From an uncultured beta proteobacterium (lineage in GTDB: Bacteria > Pseudomonadota > Gammaproteobacteria > Burkholderiales > Burkholderiaceae_B): a DNA stretch of 64,000 nt. The translations under genes and the position numbers were made by a program. This document shows positions 35,171 to 44,334 of this stretch, piece by piece. Numbering within the stretch: the first letter of the stretch is position 1; each line of letters starts with the position of its first letter. The stretch spans positions 33,937 to 97,936 of the forward strand of contig CAIJKV010000339.1 of assembly GCA_903821335.1 (NCBI GenBank), given 5' to 3'. The notes beneath the pieces were generated by a model that made no database searches, was not told the DNA's origin, and saw only the letters and a program-made list of their open reading frames with translations.

Positions 35171-36008
35171 ACCCACACCGTGCGCCGACCTGCATTGTCA
35201 TTCGACTGTGTCCGATGGCGTGCTGTCCCCGGATGCCCTGGCGCGTCGGGCCGCCGAGCGCGGCGTCACCATTTGGTCCCTGACCGACCATGATGAACTT
35301 GGCGGGCAATCCCTTGCTCGGCAGACCGCGCTGGAAGTCGGCATACGCTACCTGACAGGTGTTGAAATTTCGGTGACCTGGGCCAGGCAGACCGTGCATA
35401 TTGTCGGCCTGGGGTTTGATGCAGACAATGCCGTCCTGGCGGGCGGCCTGCGTGCCACCCGTGCCGGTCGTGCCGCGCGCGCCCAGCGCATGGGAGACAA
35501 ACTCGCCGCACTGGGCATGCCGGGCGCTTTCGAGGGTGCCTTGCCGTTCGTCGGCAATCCTGAGCTGATCAGCCGGACGCACTTTGCCCGGTACCTGGTC
35601 CAGGCCGGCTATTGTCCCGATATCCAGACTGTTTTTGACCGCTACCTGGGAGACGATGGTCCTGCCTACGATCCCATGCAGTGGGCAACGCTCGAATCGG
35701 CCATTCACTGGATCCACGGGGCCGGGGGGTTGGCGGTCATCGCGCATCCCGGTCGCTACCGCTATACCGTGCTTGAGCGCATGGCATTTCTCGATACGTT
35801 CAAGGAACTGGGTGGTGATGCCATCGAGGTCGTGACGGGCAGCCATTTTCCTGCCCAATACAGTGAGTTTGCCCAGATCGCGCGCAATTACGGGTTCATG
35901 GCCTCTTGTGGGTCTGATTTCCATAGTCCGACTGAAAGTCGCCACGACCTGGGCAGCCTGCCCCCGTTACCCGCAGACCTGAAACGGGTGTGGGAAGCAC
36001 TACTTTGA
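35160..36008 (+). CDS. PHP-domain phosphoesterase (RNase AM / YciV-like)
   Basis: A 282-residue PHP hydrolase. Metal ligands: DLHCHSTVSDG, SLTDHDELGG, GVEISVTW, IAHPGRY and CGSDFHSP. Characterised relatives hydrolyse 3',5'-nucleoside bisphosphates or remove 5' nucleotides from short RNA and 5S rRNA. The start ATG 35160 lies within the end of the alpha/beta hydrolase gene (11-base overlap), so the ORF-track start 35004 is too early. greB follows by 10 bases. Confidence 0.87.
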   Translation: MSLEPTPCADLHCHSTVSDGVLSPDALARRAAERGVTIWSLTDHDELGGQSLARQTALEVGIRYLTGVEISVTWARQTVHIVGLGFDADNAVLAGGLRATRAGRAARAQRMGDKLAALGMPGAFEGALPFVGNPELISRTHFARYLVQAGYCPDIQTVFDRYLGDDGPAYDPMQWATLESAIHWIHGAGGLAVIAHPGRYRYTVLERMAFLDTFKELGGDAIEVVTGSHFPAQYSEFAQIARNYGFMASCGSDFHSPTESRHDLGSLPPLPADLKRVWEALL

Positions 36009-36018
36009 CGGCGAACCC

Positions 36019-36573
36019 ATGAACAAAGCTTTTGTTAAGGAACAGGATGGCGAAGACGATGACGCGCTACCCGAGGCGCTTGCGCTGCCAGCCGGTACAC
36101 GCAATTACCTGACACCTGCCGGTTACGCGGGCTTGCGCAGTGAACTGGCGCAACTGATGACCGTTGAGCGTCCGGCCATGGTGCAGATTGTCTCGTGGGC
36201 AGCCTCTAATGGCGACCGTTCGGAAAACGGTGATTACCTGTACGGTAAAAAGCGATTGCGTGAAATTGATCGTCGTATGCGATTCCTGACCAAACGACTG
36301 GAACTCGCCGAGGTGGTTGATCCTGCTTTACAACCGAACCGTGACCAGGTTTTTTTTGGTGCGACCGTGGTGTATGCCGACCGCACGGGGCATGAGCAGT
36401 GCGTCACAATCGTGGGTGTAGACGAGGCCCAACCCCTGAAGGGCAAAATCAGTTGGGTGTCGCCGGTTGCGCGCGCGCTGACCAAGGCACGCGAGGGCGA
36501 CACCATTATGCTGCGCACCCCGGGCGGCATTGAAGAACTTGATGTCCTGGCGGTCAGCTACCCTGACGCCTGA
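36019..36573 (+). CDS. greB: transcription elongation factor GreB
   Basis: A 184-residue factor. The N-terminal coiled coil (LTPAGYAGLRSELAQLMTVERPAMVQIVSWAASNGDRSENGDYLYGKKRLREIDRRMRFLTKRLE, about 30-95) carries the acidic tip residues of Gre factors in GDRSENGDY. The FKBP-like C-terminal domain follows. It enters the RNA polymerase secondary channel and induces transcript cleavage in backtracked complexes. The first 25 residues are an acidic extension. Its 3' end overlaps the convergent epimerase gene by 16 bases. Confidence 0.92.
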   Translation: MNKAFVKEQDGEDDDALPEALALPAGTRNYLTPAGYAGLRSELAQLMTVERPAMVQIVSWAASNGDRSENGDYLYGKKRLREIDRRMRFLTKRLELAEVVDPALQPNRDQVFFGATVVYADRTGHEQCVTIVGVDEAQPLKGKISWVSPVARALTKAREGDTIMLRTPGGIEELDVLAVSYPDA

Positions 36574-37454
36574 TTGCCTGACTGCGGGGCGGCGGGTTGG
36601 TCGTCTGCCAAGATGAGTGCTGCGTGGCCGGCACGGCTGTCGGGCCAGCGCAGGTCCAAACCGGTGGCGCGCAGCCTGGCGTTGTTCAATCGCTTGCTGC
36701 TGACCGCTGCTGGCACCGGACCCAACGCAGGGACGGGCCCACCCGCCAGCCTCGCCAGAGCTTCATAGAGCGTTCGCATCGGCAGAGGCGTGTCGTCCGT
36801 GACGAGGTACAGTGTCTGCGGGCATGGCATGCGCAAAATATGCACGACCGCGGCCGCTGCATCGTCGATGTGTATCCGGTTGGCCCAGTGCACCCCCTCG
36901 GCAGGCGCGCGGGCCATGCCCCGGCGCAATCGGTCGAGCAAATAAGTGCGACCCGGGCCATAAATTCCAGATAGCCGCAGGCTGACTGTTGACATCGAAC
37001 CGGTTGAATCAAGTCCAGACTGTTCGAGCCATTGCTCGGCCTCGAGCATGACGCGACCATTAAAGCCAGAGGGTGCAGCAAGGGTGTTTTCGTCCACCCA
37101 TGCATCGCCATGATCACCGTAGACGGCGGTCGACGAGATGAACACCACACGTTCCAGCACAGGTGAGCGCACCGCCTGGACGAGGTGCTGCAACCCATGC
37201 AAATAGAGATCGCGATAGCCCTGCTCGTCGCGAGCGTCGGGTGTGGCGGCAAACAACACGTGCGTGATGTCTGGCGCAATGTTCTGTAACGTTTCTGGTC
37301 GCAACAAATCGGCAGTGACCCAGTGTATGCGATCCGGGTCCGCGTTCTGGACGGGGTGTCGCCGCAGCCCCCAGACCTGGTCGGCCGGGTGGTCGAGAAC
37401 ACCTTGTGCCACGCGCTGGCCCAAGTCGCCGCAGCCGGCAATCAATAGTCGCAT
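36558..37454 (-). CDS. NAD(P)-binding epimerase/SDR-like protein (YeeZ type)
   Basis: A 298-residue extended-SDR-like protein. It opens MRLLIAGCGDLGQRVAQ, a Rossmann GxGxxG motif (GCGDLG). VFISSTAVYGDHGD holds the Ser and Tyr of the SDR site, but the usual YxxxK lysine is not obvious (YGDHG). SLRLSGIYGPGR matches the epimerase sugar-binding loop. Homologous to E. coli YeeZ; function unknown. It is convergent with greB. Confidence 0.8.
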   Translation of the reverse strand: MRLLIAGCGDLGQRVAQGVLDHPADQVWGLRRHPVQNADPDRIHWVTADLLRPETLQNIAPDITHVLFAATPDARDEQGYRDLYLHGLQHLVQAVRSPVLERVVFISSTAVYGDHGDAWVDENTLAAPSGFNGRVMLEAEQWLEQSGLDSTGSMSTVSLRLSGIYGPGRTYLLDRLRRGMARAPAEGVHWANRIHIDDAAAAVVHILRMPCPQTLYLVTDDTPLPMRTLYEALARLAGGPVPALGPVPAAVSSKRLNNARLRATGLDLRWPDSRAGHAALILADDQPAAPQSGNQASG

Positions 37455-37484
37455 GTCACGATCCTGTGGGTTGAGCCTGGCTGG

Positions 37485-38330
37485 TTAAGCTGCCTGGATG
37501 GGCGGCAGTGGGGGGGCGAAAAATCGCGTGTGCAGCGCTTGTAAACCCAGTCGGTCAAGCAAGGCCAACAGGCGTTCAACTGCCTGGCGTTTGGGCGGGC
37601 CGATGCGCTGCGCGATGATCAGTTCATTTTTCATGGAATGTTCCCAGCCGACCAATTCCGTCACGGTCACGCGATAGCCATGTGCCTCGAGCTGCAGGCA
37701 GCGCAGGGCGTTGGTCACCTGGCTGCCGAACTCGCGCGTGTGCAGTGGGTGACGCCAGATTTCGGCAATGGGGTCCTTGAGTTGCGTGGACTTATGTTTG
37801 CGCAGCACCGACGCGACCTCGGCCTGGCAGCAGGGCACCAGCACCATGAAACGTGCATGTTTGGCCAGCCCGAACCGGATGGCATCGTCGGTGGCGGTAT
37901 TGCAGGCGTGCAGGGCAGTCACCATTTGCACCTGTGCGGGCAGTTCGGGCGACGTGATGGAATCGGCTGCGGACAAGTGCATGAACTTCATCTGTGAGAA
38001 ACCCAGTTCGCGGGCGAGTTGCTCGGAACGTTCCACCAGCTCGGCGCGTGTCTCGATTCCGATCATGGTGGCCAGCCTGGCATGGTGACGCAAAAACAGA
38101 TCCACCATAATAAATCCGAGATACGATTTGCCGGCACCGTGATCGACCACGGTGAAATCTGGATGGGTCTCAGCAATTTGTTTCAATAGTGGTTCGATAA
38201 ATTGAAACAAATGGTAAACCTGCTTCAGTTTCCGACGGCTGTCCTGATTCAACTTTCCGTCGCGCGTGAGGATATGCAACGCTTTAAGCAGATCGATGGA
38301 CTGACTGGGGTGGATCTCTGGGCTGGACAT
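37485..38330 (-). CDS. SAM-dependent methyltransferase (Methyltransf_32-like)
   Basis: A 281-residue protein. Motif I is VVDHGAGKSYLGFIMVDLF, the acidic motif is GIETRAELV, and ALHACNTATDDAIRFG plus VLVPCCQAEV match the family in which Cys-rich loops follow the SAM site. Members are found in eukaryotes (GSTCD-like) and bacteria, and are presumed RNA or protein methyltransferases; the target is unknown. It is upstream of the epimerase gene on the same strand and divergent from the transglutaminase-like gene. Confidence 0.78.
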   Translation of the reverse strand: MSSPEIHPSQSIDLLKALHILTRDGKLNQDSRRKLKQVYHLFQFIEPLLKQIAETHPDFTVVDHGAGKSYLGFIMVDLFLRHHARLATMIGIETRAELVERSEQLARELGFSQMKFMHLSAADSITSPELPAQVQMVTALHACNTATDDAIRFGLAKHARFMVLVPCCQAEVASVLRKHKSTQLKDPIAEIWRHPLHTREFGSQVTNALRCLQLEAHGYRVTVTELVGWEHSMKNELIIAQRIGPPKRQAVERLLALLDRLGLQALHTRFFAPPLPPIQAA

Positions 38331-38405
38331 TGGGCGTTTACTACAATAGACACTCGTTAAAGAAACTTGTTACAAAGAATTCTTGGCACTTTGAACCGAC
38401 TGGAC

Positions 38406-39566
38406 ATGTATTCTTCATTCACGCGGGAAATTGAGCATCTGGGCGGGGTTTTTCTGTCGTACGACAGCGAATCGGCACGCCTGCGAGGTGTGCAAGCCTT
38501 GCGTGGCTGGCTGGACGGTCTCAGCGTTCTAGCTTACCTGAATATTTCAGGGCATCAGGTGGGCGGGCAGTTGCTGTTGCAGGTATCGAGCGCTCCAAGT
38601 CTGGAGGCCTTGACGCCCGACCACGATACGACCGGACTGGCCGCAGCGTTCGGTCTTGACAGCAGGAATCGTGGTGTTGATCTCGACGCCGAAATTGTCC
38701 TGAGCATGTCCAGGTCCCCGACGGCCTTGACCTATCCCAGCGTAGACGAACTCCAGGCCAGTATCCGGATGCGTCGCTATACCGCGATGGCGGCACGTTA
38801 TGCCGAATTGTCTTTCAATACTGAAGGGCTTGAACGCCCCCAGGATTGCTGGGCCTATCATCCAGAAACCAGTTTTACACTCTTACCGGACGTGGCGCTG
38901 ATTGACGCGCTCGTCAAGACGACCCAGCCAGCGCTGTCTGGTCGTACCTATACCTTTTCCTGCTATCGCGCGTCCGAGTATGTGATGTTGCTCGCGCTCG
39001 CGCTTGAGTTGCGTGAACATCATCCGCAATTGCTTGCACAGATCGAGCAACGGTGGCGCAGCCACGCCATCATGTCCGAGGAGTTCCATCGCGTGTTCAC
39101 GCGCGAATATGGTTCGCCTGAACATCCCTTGCCACCCACATTTTACGTTCCGGGAGATCGTGTCTGGTTCAAGAATCCCGACGAACGGTCTTCCGATGTG
39201 AGGGGCTATGAGGGCTCTTGGGTTTACTACCTTGGCGCGGGGCAATTCAATAATTTCTGGAACAACCTGGCACCCTTTACGCTGGCGACCAAGTGCCTGG
39301 AAATCTATCACTGGCGTAATGCGTTGGTGCTTGACCCCGATGGCCGGCTCACCATCGACGAAGTGGCGGTCTCGCGCCATGTCAAGGCCACCCTGGACTG
39401 CCCGGAGGAACGCGCATGGATACTGGAAAAAATGATGCGCTTGCGTGATCCGTCCGGTATCTACGCCAACGGTGGTTGTATTGACCGCACCCGTGAATGT
39501 CTGAAGTGGGTAGGCAAAGAATCGGCGGATTTGGTGATTCCTCAGACGCATCACGCCGTCGGCTAA
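38406..39566 (+). CDS. Tgl-type protein-glutamine gamma-glutamyltransferase-like protein
   Basis: A 386-residue protein. Its second half lines up with Bacillus spore transglutaminase Tgl from memory: a conserved W...P...FTLLP segment, Cys186 in YTFSCYRASEYVMLLALALEL (Tgl FECATA...), and PGDRVWFKNPD (residue 250 onward; Tgl GDCLYFKNPE), then GYEGSWVYYLG (Tgl WRGENVILLG). Cys is kept, but the Glu before it, the Glu of GEN and the following His are replaced (Ser, Ser, and NNFW). The N-terminal 130 residues are unassigned. ATG 38406 is preferred over TTG 38367. No partner gene is evident. Transglutaminase activity is doubtful. Confidence 0.6.
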   Translation: MYSSFTREIEHLGGVFLSYDSESARLRGVQALRGWLDGLSVLAYLNISGHQVGGQLLLQVSSAPSLEALTPDHDTTGLAAAFGLDSRNRGVDLDAEIVLSMSRSPTALTYPSVDELQASIRMRRYTAMAARYAELSFNTEGLERPQDCWAYHPETSFTLLPDVALIDALVKTTQPALSGRTYTFSCYRASEYVMLLALALELREHHPQLLAQIEQRWRSHAIMSEEFHRVFTREYGSPEHPLPPTFYVPGDRVWFKNPDERSSDVRGYEGSWVYYLGAGQFNNFWNNLAPFTLATKCLEIYHWRNALVLDPDGRLTIDEVAVSRHVKATLDCPEERAWILEKMMRLRDPSGIYANGGCIDRTRECLKWVGKESADLVIPQTHHAVG

Positions 39567-39602
39567 ACTCAACGCGATGGTGTTGGTTTTTTTTGTATTC
39601 AA

Positions 39603-39618
39603 TTGCAATCGCTTGCAA
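39603..39618 (+). promoter_or_regulatory. candidate LacI/GalR-family operator before the HisD-like gene
   Basis: TTGCAATCGCTTGCAA: two TTGCAA arms around a CG centre. It fits the TGNAANCGNTTNCA operator type of LacI/GalR regulators. It lies 13 bases before ATG 39632, a repressor-like position. No LacI-family gene is in the window. Confidence 0.55.
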
Positions 39619-39631
39619 ACGGAGAAAGTGA

Positions 39632-40954
39632 ATGTCTGTACGCTATCTGAAACGCGGCAAGGATGCTGCGCAAGTCGCCCAAGCGGATGCAGTCGTTCGT
39701 GCGACAGTCGAGGCCCTGTTGCTTGATATAGAAAAGCGAGGCGATCAAGCCGTACGTGAGCTTTCAGCCAAGTTTGATCACTGGGAACCCAGCCAGTTTC
39801 GCCTGAGTCAGGCGGATATCGAACGCGCAGTCAAACAGTTGTCGCCGCGTGAAATCGAAGACATCAAGTTTGCGCAGAGTCAGATTCGCCGGTTTGCGCA
39901 AATCCAGCGTGCCTCCATGCAGGACGTCGAAGTCGAGACCCTGCCAGGTGTCGTGCTTGGACACAAACATATTCCCGTCAACGCCGTGGGGTGCTATGTG
40001 CCTGGCGGTAAGTATCCGATGATCGCCTCGGCGCATATGAGTGTGCTGACTGCCAAGGTCGCGGGCGTCAAGCGCATTGTGTCGACCGCGCCTCCTTATC
40101 AGGGTGCACCGCATCCTGCCATCGTCACGGCCATGCATTTTGCGGGTGCGGACGAAATCCTGGTGCTGGGCGGCATCCAGGCGGTCGGCGCCATGGCACT
40201 GGGCACAGAATCAATTCAGGCCGTCGACATGCTGGTAGGACCCGGCAACATGTTCGTGGCCGAGGCCAAGCGCCAACTGTTTGGTCGTGTGGGCATTGAT
40301 CTTTTTGCCGGGCCGACTGAAACGCTGATCATTGCCGATGATTCAGTCGATGCGGAAATGTGCGCGGTTGACCTGCTGGGCCAGGCTGAACATGGGCCGA
40401 CATCTCCGGCGATTTTGTTGACCAACAGCGAATCACTCGCGCGGGCCACCCTCGTTGAGCTCGAGCGTCAGCTGGCGATCTTGCCGACTGCCGAGATCGC
40501 ACGCGTCTCGTGGGCGGAACACGGTGAAATCATTGTGTGCGACACCATAGACGAGATGATTGCCACGGCCGACGCGCTGGCCTTTGAACACGTGCAAGTG
40601 CTGACACGCGATCCGGATGTGTTCCTGAATGGGCTGAGCAATTTTGGCGCGCTCTTTCTAGGCCCCCGGACCAACGTCAGTTTTGGCGACAAGGTAATCG
40701 GGACCAACCACACGTTGCCGACCAAGCGCAGTGCAAGATTTACAGGCGGGTTATGGGTCGGGAAATTTCTGAAAACCTGTACCTATCAGCGCGTAACCAC
40801 CGATGCGGCGTCGGCGATGATCGGCGAGTATTGTTCACGACTGTGCCATATGGAAAATTTTGCCGGACACGGCGAGCAGGCGAACTTGCGCGTGCGCCGC
40901 TACGGTGAACGCGGCGACGTGCCGTGGTATCAACCGGTTCCAGTGATCGAGTGA
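39632..40954 (+). CDS. histidinol dehydrogenase paralogue (HisD family, possibly HpsN-like)
   Basis: A 440-residue NAD-dependent dehydrogenase. HisD-fold elements are present: [58 protein letters not shown] and GTNHTLPT. The end ([21 protein letters not shown]) differs from biosynthetic HisD, which carries an EGLxAHA-type segment, and resembles HpsN sulphopropanediol dehydrogenase-like paralogues. No his gene is near; instead a Bug receptor follows and a LacI-type operator precedes. I therefore favour a catabolic alcohol-to-acid oxidation role. GGAG lies eight bases ahead of ATG. Confidence 0.72.
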   Translation: MSVRYLKRGKDAAQVAQADAVVRATVEALLLDIEKRGDQAVRELSAKFDHWEPSQFRLSQADIERAVKQLSPREIEDIKFAQSQIRRFAQIQRASMQDVEVETLPGVVLGHKHIPVNAVGCYVPGGKYPMIASAHMSVLTAKVAGVKRIVSTAPPYQGAPHPAIVTAMHFAGADEILVLGGIQAVGAMALGTESIQAVDMLVGPGNMFVAEAKRQLFGRVGIDLFAGPTETLIIADDSVDAEMCAVDLLGQAEHGPTSPAILLTNSESLARATLVELERQLAILPTAEIARVSWAEHGEIIVCDTIDEMIATADALAFEHVQVLTRDPDVFLNGLSNFGALFLGPRTNVSFGDKVIGTNHTLPTKRSARFTGGLWVGKFLKTCTYQRVTTDAASAMIGEYCSRLCHMENFAGHGEQANLRVRRYGERGDVPWYQPVPVIE

Positions 40955-41035
40955 CGTTGCGCTCGCCTTGGTGTTTTAGAAACAAATTTTAAAAAAATAT
41001 AGTTTGATGAAATATAAAAAAACATCAGGAGACAA

Positions 41036-42055
41036 ATGATGATGTCCATCAACAAAGGCTCGAAATTTCGACTGTGGCTACGAAATTCCGGCCTGTCCGG
41101 TATTGCCTTGGCGAGCGTGGTGCTGGTCGCCGGCCTGGGCAGCGCACAGGCCCAGGACGCCTACCCAGGCAAGGCGATACGTCTTGTCGTGCCATACCCC
41201 CCCGGTGGCGTCAGTGACAATTCAAGCCGGGCAATTGCCGAGCGGCTCGGTCGCGAACTGAATCAGACCATCATCATTGAAAACAAGGCAGGAGCAGCAT
41301 CCACATTGGCCAGCAACCTGGTCGCACGCGCGCCTGCCGATGGCTACACCCTATATGCCGCGCCTGTTTCAGTGGTGATCAATCCGACCTTGCAGGGAAA
41401 AGTCGAATACGACCCGCAGAGGGATTTTGCGCCGATCTCGATGATGATCACCTCTGCCTTTGTTCTGCAGACCAACAAGGAACTGAATGTAAACAACATG
41501 GCTGAATTGCTGGCGCGGGTTCGGGCCAATCCGGACAAGTTTGCCATCGGGACTTCGGGAATGGGCTCGATCAATCACCTGGCAGCCGAATATTTCATGA
41601 AGGCCTTTGACCTGAAAATGGCTGTCATTCATTACAAAGGTGGCTCACCAGCTGCCCAGGACCTGATAGGCGGGCGCATCCAGATGATGTTTTCAGCCAC
41701 CAACGAAGCCATGCCCTTTATCCAGGCTGGCAGGACGCAAGGCATTGCCGTGACCTCCGCCCAGCGGGTGAGCACGCTACCAGAGCTGCCAACGGTAGAC
41801 GAGGCGACAGGCACCCAGGGGTTTGACGCTGAATTCTGGCTGGCGTTGCTCGCACCTGCCAAAACTCCACCGACTGTGCTCAATACGCTACAGACGGCGA
41901 TGCAGAAAGTGGGGGCCGACCGCGTGCTGGCAGAAGATCTGGCCAAAAAGGGCGTGATGCTCAAGGTGTCGTCGCCTGCCGAGGTGCAGGGTTATATGGA
42001 CCGGGACGGCAAGAAATGGGGTCAGATCATCAAGGAGCTTGGCATCAAGGAATAA
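41036..42055 (+). CDS. Bug-family periplasmic solute-binding protein (tripartite tricarboxylate type)
   Basis: A 339-residue exported receptor. The signal peptide (MMMSINKGSKFRLWL... LASVVLVAGLGSAQAQ) is cut near AQA-QDAYPG. The Bug motifs DAYPGKAIRLVVPYPPGGVSDNSSRAI, GTSGMGSINHLAAE and HYKGGSPAAQDLIGGRIQMMF are clear. Bug receptors bind carboxylated metabolites and work with TctAB transporters or as sensors; no tctAB is here. CAGGAG precedes ATG 41036. It follows the HisD-like gene by 81 AT-rich bases and may serve the same substrate. Confidence 0.93.
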   Translation: MMMSINKGSKFRLWLRNSGLSGIALASVVLVAGLGSAQAQDAYPGKAIRLVVPYPPGGVSDNSSRAIAERLGRELNQTIIIENKAGAASTLASNLVARAPADGYTLYAAPVSVVINPTLQGKVEYDPQRDFAPISMMITSAFVLQTNKELNVNNMAELLARVRANPDKFAIGTSGMGSINHLAAEYFMKAFDLKMAVIHYKGGSPAAQDLIGGRIQMMFSATNEAMPFIQAGRTQGIAVTSAQRVSTLPELPTVDEATGTQGFDAEFWLALLAPAKTPPTVLNTLQTAMQKVGADRVLAEDLAKKGVMLKVSSPAEVQGYMDRDGKKWGQIIKELGIKE

Positions 42056-42106
42056 TGCCGGGATGGTCGCTACAATCTGGACATCCACAACAGGCGGGTT
42101 GACACG

Positions 42107-42952
42107 ATGTCCGATGTGATTGCCCTGGTATTTGACTTTGATGACACACTGGCCCCTGATAGCACCTCGGGCTTCCTGGAGAGTATCGGCGTTGATACGC
42201 ACGACTTCTGGACCAGGCGGGTTGACCCGCTGCTCAAGCAGGACTGGGATCCGGTCCCGGCGTACCTGCATGAAATGATCCAGCTTTCACGCGCGCGCGG
42301 GCGCGACGCGATCACCCAGGCGCAACTGATGAACTGGGGCGCGACGCTACCCCTGCATGCAGGGGTCGACACCTTGTTTGAACGCTTGCGCCAGCAGGTG
42401 CGCAAGGCACAGCCGCAGGTGCAGCTTGAGTTTTACCTGATTTCAAGCGGTATCGGCGATGTGGTTCGCCATACACGCATCGCACACGAATTCACCGATA
42501 TCTGGGCCTCGGAGTTTGTCTACGATGACACGGGCGGCATCACCTTCCCGCGTCGCATTGTCAGTTTTACCGACAAGACACGCTATCTGTTCCATATCCA
42601 GAAAGGTATTGTCGGGCCGGCGTACCAGGGCAAGCCCTTTGAGGTGAACCGCAAGGTTGCCGAGGACCGGCTGCGGGTACCGTTCGACCAGATGGTGTTC
42701 GTCGGGGACGGCTATACGGATATTCCATGTTTTTCACTGATTCGAAGCGCCGGCGGTTTTGCGTTCGGCGTCTGGGACCCCAAACATCGTGACAAACGCA
42801 GCCGCGCCTGGGGGTTCATCGAGGATGGACGGGTGTCGAACCTGAACCAGGCGCGCTATGACGATGACGCCGAGTTGTATCAATGGCTGGAAGAAGCGCT
42901 CACCAGCCTGGCGAGTCGCGTGGCCCTCAAATCGCGCGTGTACCGTGGATGA
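42107..42952 (+). CDS. HAD-superfamily phosphatase-like hydrolase
   Basis: A 281-residue HAD protein. Motif I is LVFDFDDTLAPDS with the nucleophile Asp, motif II is in LISSGIGD, motif III Lys is probably in EVNRKVAEDRL, and motif IV is FVGDGYTDIPCF. A long helical cap lies between motifs I and II. Likely a small-molecule phosphatase; substrate unknown. TACAAT at 42073 could be its -10. It overlaps tadA by 8 bases. Confidence 0.87.
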   Translation: MSDVIALVFDFDDTLAPDSTSGFLESIGVDTHDFWTRRVDPLLKQDWDPVPAYLHEMIQLSRARGRDAITQAQLMNWGATLPLHAGVDTLFERLRQQVRKAQPQVQLEFYLISSGIGDVVRHTRIAHEFTDIWASEFVYDDTGGITFPRRIVSFTDKTRYLFHIQKGIVGPAYQGKPFEVNRKVAEDRLRVPFDQMVFVGDGYTDIPCFSLIRSAGGFAFGVWDPKHRDKRSRAWGFIEDGRVSNLNQARYDDDAELYQWLEEALTSLASRVALKSRVYRG

Positions 42953-43418
42953 AGCCCTGATGCAGCTGGCGCTGGCACAGGCCGCGCTGGCTGAACAACT
43001 CGGAGAAGTGCCGGTCGGTGCGGTCGTGGTCGGGGCTGACGGCGCGGTGATCGCGACGGGCTTTAATCGCACCATTACCGATCATGATCCGACCGCGCAT
43101 GCCGAGATCGTCGCGCTGCGGCGCGCCGCACTGGCACTGGAAAATTACAGACTGCCCGGCGCCACGGTGTACGTGACGCTTGAGCCCTGCGTCATGTGCC
43201 TGGGCGCCATGCTACATGCAAGGCTGGCGCGTGTCGTGTTCGGGGCGTCTGACCCTAAAACAGGTGCCTGTGGAAGCGTGATCAATCTCGTCGACGAGCA
43301 TCGACTCAACCACCAGACCGTGGTATCGGGCGGCGTGCTGGAGCTGGCATGCGGCGATATCCTGCGTACATTTTTCAGACGACGTCGTCACAAGGATTCT
43401 CATCTTGACCAAGCATGA
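42945..43418 (+). CDS. tadA: tRNA-specific adenosine deaminase
   Basis: A 157-residue zinc deaminase that converts the wobble adenosine of tRNA-Arg(ACG) to inosine. The active site is HAEIVALR (His ligand and proton-shuttle Glu) and PCVMCLGAM (two Cys ligands). GTG 42945 (VDEALMQLALAQAALAE) matches the family start and overlaps the HAD gene; the ORF track begins upstream at 42858. Its 3' end overlaps the ldcA start by 14 bases. Confidence 0.94.
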   Translation: MDEALMQLALAQAALAEQLGEVPVGAVVVGADGAVIATGFNRTITDHDPTAHAEIVALRRAALALENYRLPGATVYVTLEPCVMCLGAMLHARLARVVFGASDPKTGACGSVINLVDEHRLNHQTVVSGGVLELACGDILRTFFRRRRHKDSHLDQA

Positions 43419-44334
43419 TCATCATCACTCAGTATTTCCCGATGCCAGCGGCATCTACATTTTCTCGCCTTCCAGCGCGGTCGCTGATCCCGAGTCCATC
43501 ACACGCGCCACGCAACGCCTGAACAAGATGGGGTTCAAGGTGGCGGTCGACCGCACGGCACTCGCCCAGTCGCAGCGCTTTGCCGGGACAGATGTGCAGC
43601 GCCTCGCCGCCTTTGGCCGCGCGATCAAACAGAAATTGCCGATTGTCATGGCCTCACGCGGGGGGTATGGGCTCACGCGCTTGTTGCCGCAGATTGACTG
43701 GAACGCCATGGCGGACTCTGGCAAGCGTTTCGTGGGCCAAAGCGACTTTACGGCTTTTAGCCTGGCGCTGCTCGCCAAGACCGGAGCAGTCAGCTATGCG
43801 GGCCCAACCGCCTGTTTTGACTTCGGTGGCAAGAAAGCCGAAATACTGACCGCTGAAATATTTGGCGAAAGTATGCGCGGTGAACTCGAAATATTGAGTT
43901 TCGAAACACAAGATGCTGATGCGGTGGATTGCCGCGGTGTGCTTTGGGGGGGCAACCTTACCATGATCACGTCGCTGATCGGTACCCCATACATGCCAGC
44001 CATCAAAGGCGGCATCCTCTTTGTGGAAGACGTGGGCGAGCACCCGTACCGTGTCGAGCGAATGCTCAGTCAACTCGCGCAGGCCGGCATCCTTGGCAAA
44101 CAGAAAGCGCTGCTGCTCGGCGGCTTTACCGAATATCGGTTGGCCGCGCACGATGCAGGCTACGACCTGTCTGCGGCCATCGCCTATATTCGCAAGTCAG
44201 TGGGCATTCCGGTCATCACGGGCTTGCCGTATGGGCATACCGTAATGAAAGCGACCCTGCCAGTCGGTGCGAAAATTGGTGTCGCGACCGAGAAGGGGAT
44301 GGCGCATCTGGTGCTGGATGAACATCAGCACTAA
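43405..44334 (+). CDS. ldcA: LD-carboxypeptidase (S66 family)
   Basis: A 309-residue cytosolic serine peptidase that trims the terminal D-Ala of tetrapeptides released in murein recycling. The nucleophile is in ASRGGYGLTRLL, Glu in EDVGEHPYRVERML, and His in GHTVMKATLPVG. It appears to use a TTG start (43405) with AAGGA nine bases ahead; no in-frame ATG is near. The 5' end overlaps tadA. The 3' end (DEHQH, GAACATCAGCAC) already resembles the 17-bp repeats that follow. Confidence 0.88.
   Translation: MTKHDHHHSVFPDASGIYIFSPSSAVADPESITRATQRLNKMGFKVAVDRTALAQSQRFAGTDVQRLAAFGRAIKQKLPIVMASRGGYGLTRLLPQIDWNAMADSGKRFVGQSDFTAFSLALLAKTGAVSYAGPTACFDFGGKKAEILTAEIFGESMRGELEILSFETQDADAVDCRGVLWGGNLTMITSLIGTPYMPAIKGGILFVEDVGEHPYRVERMLSQLAQAGILGKQKALLLGGFTEYRLAAHDAGYDLSAAIAYIRKSVGIPVITGLPYGHTVMKATLPVGAKIGVATEKGMAHLVLDEHQH

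Noticed and set aside
39632-40954. Annotation as biosynthetic hisD
   Set aside because: The C-terminal segment differs from HisD, and no his genes are adjacent; the neighbours and operator suggest catabolism. Not excluded without a genome-wide search.
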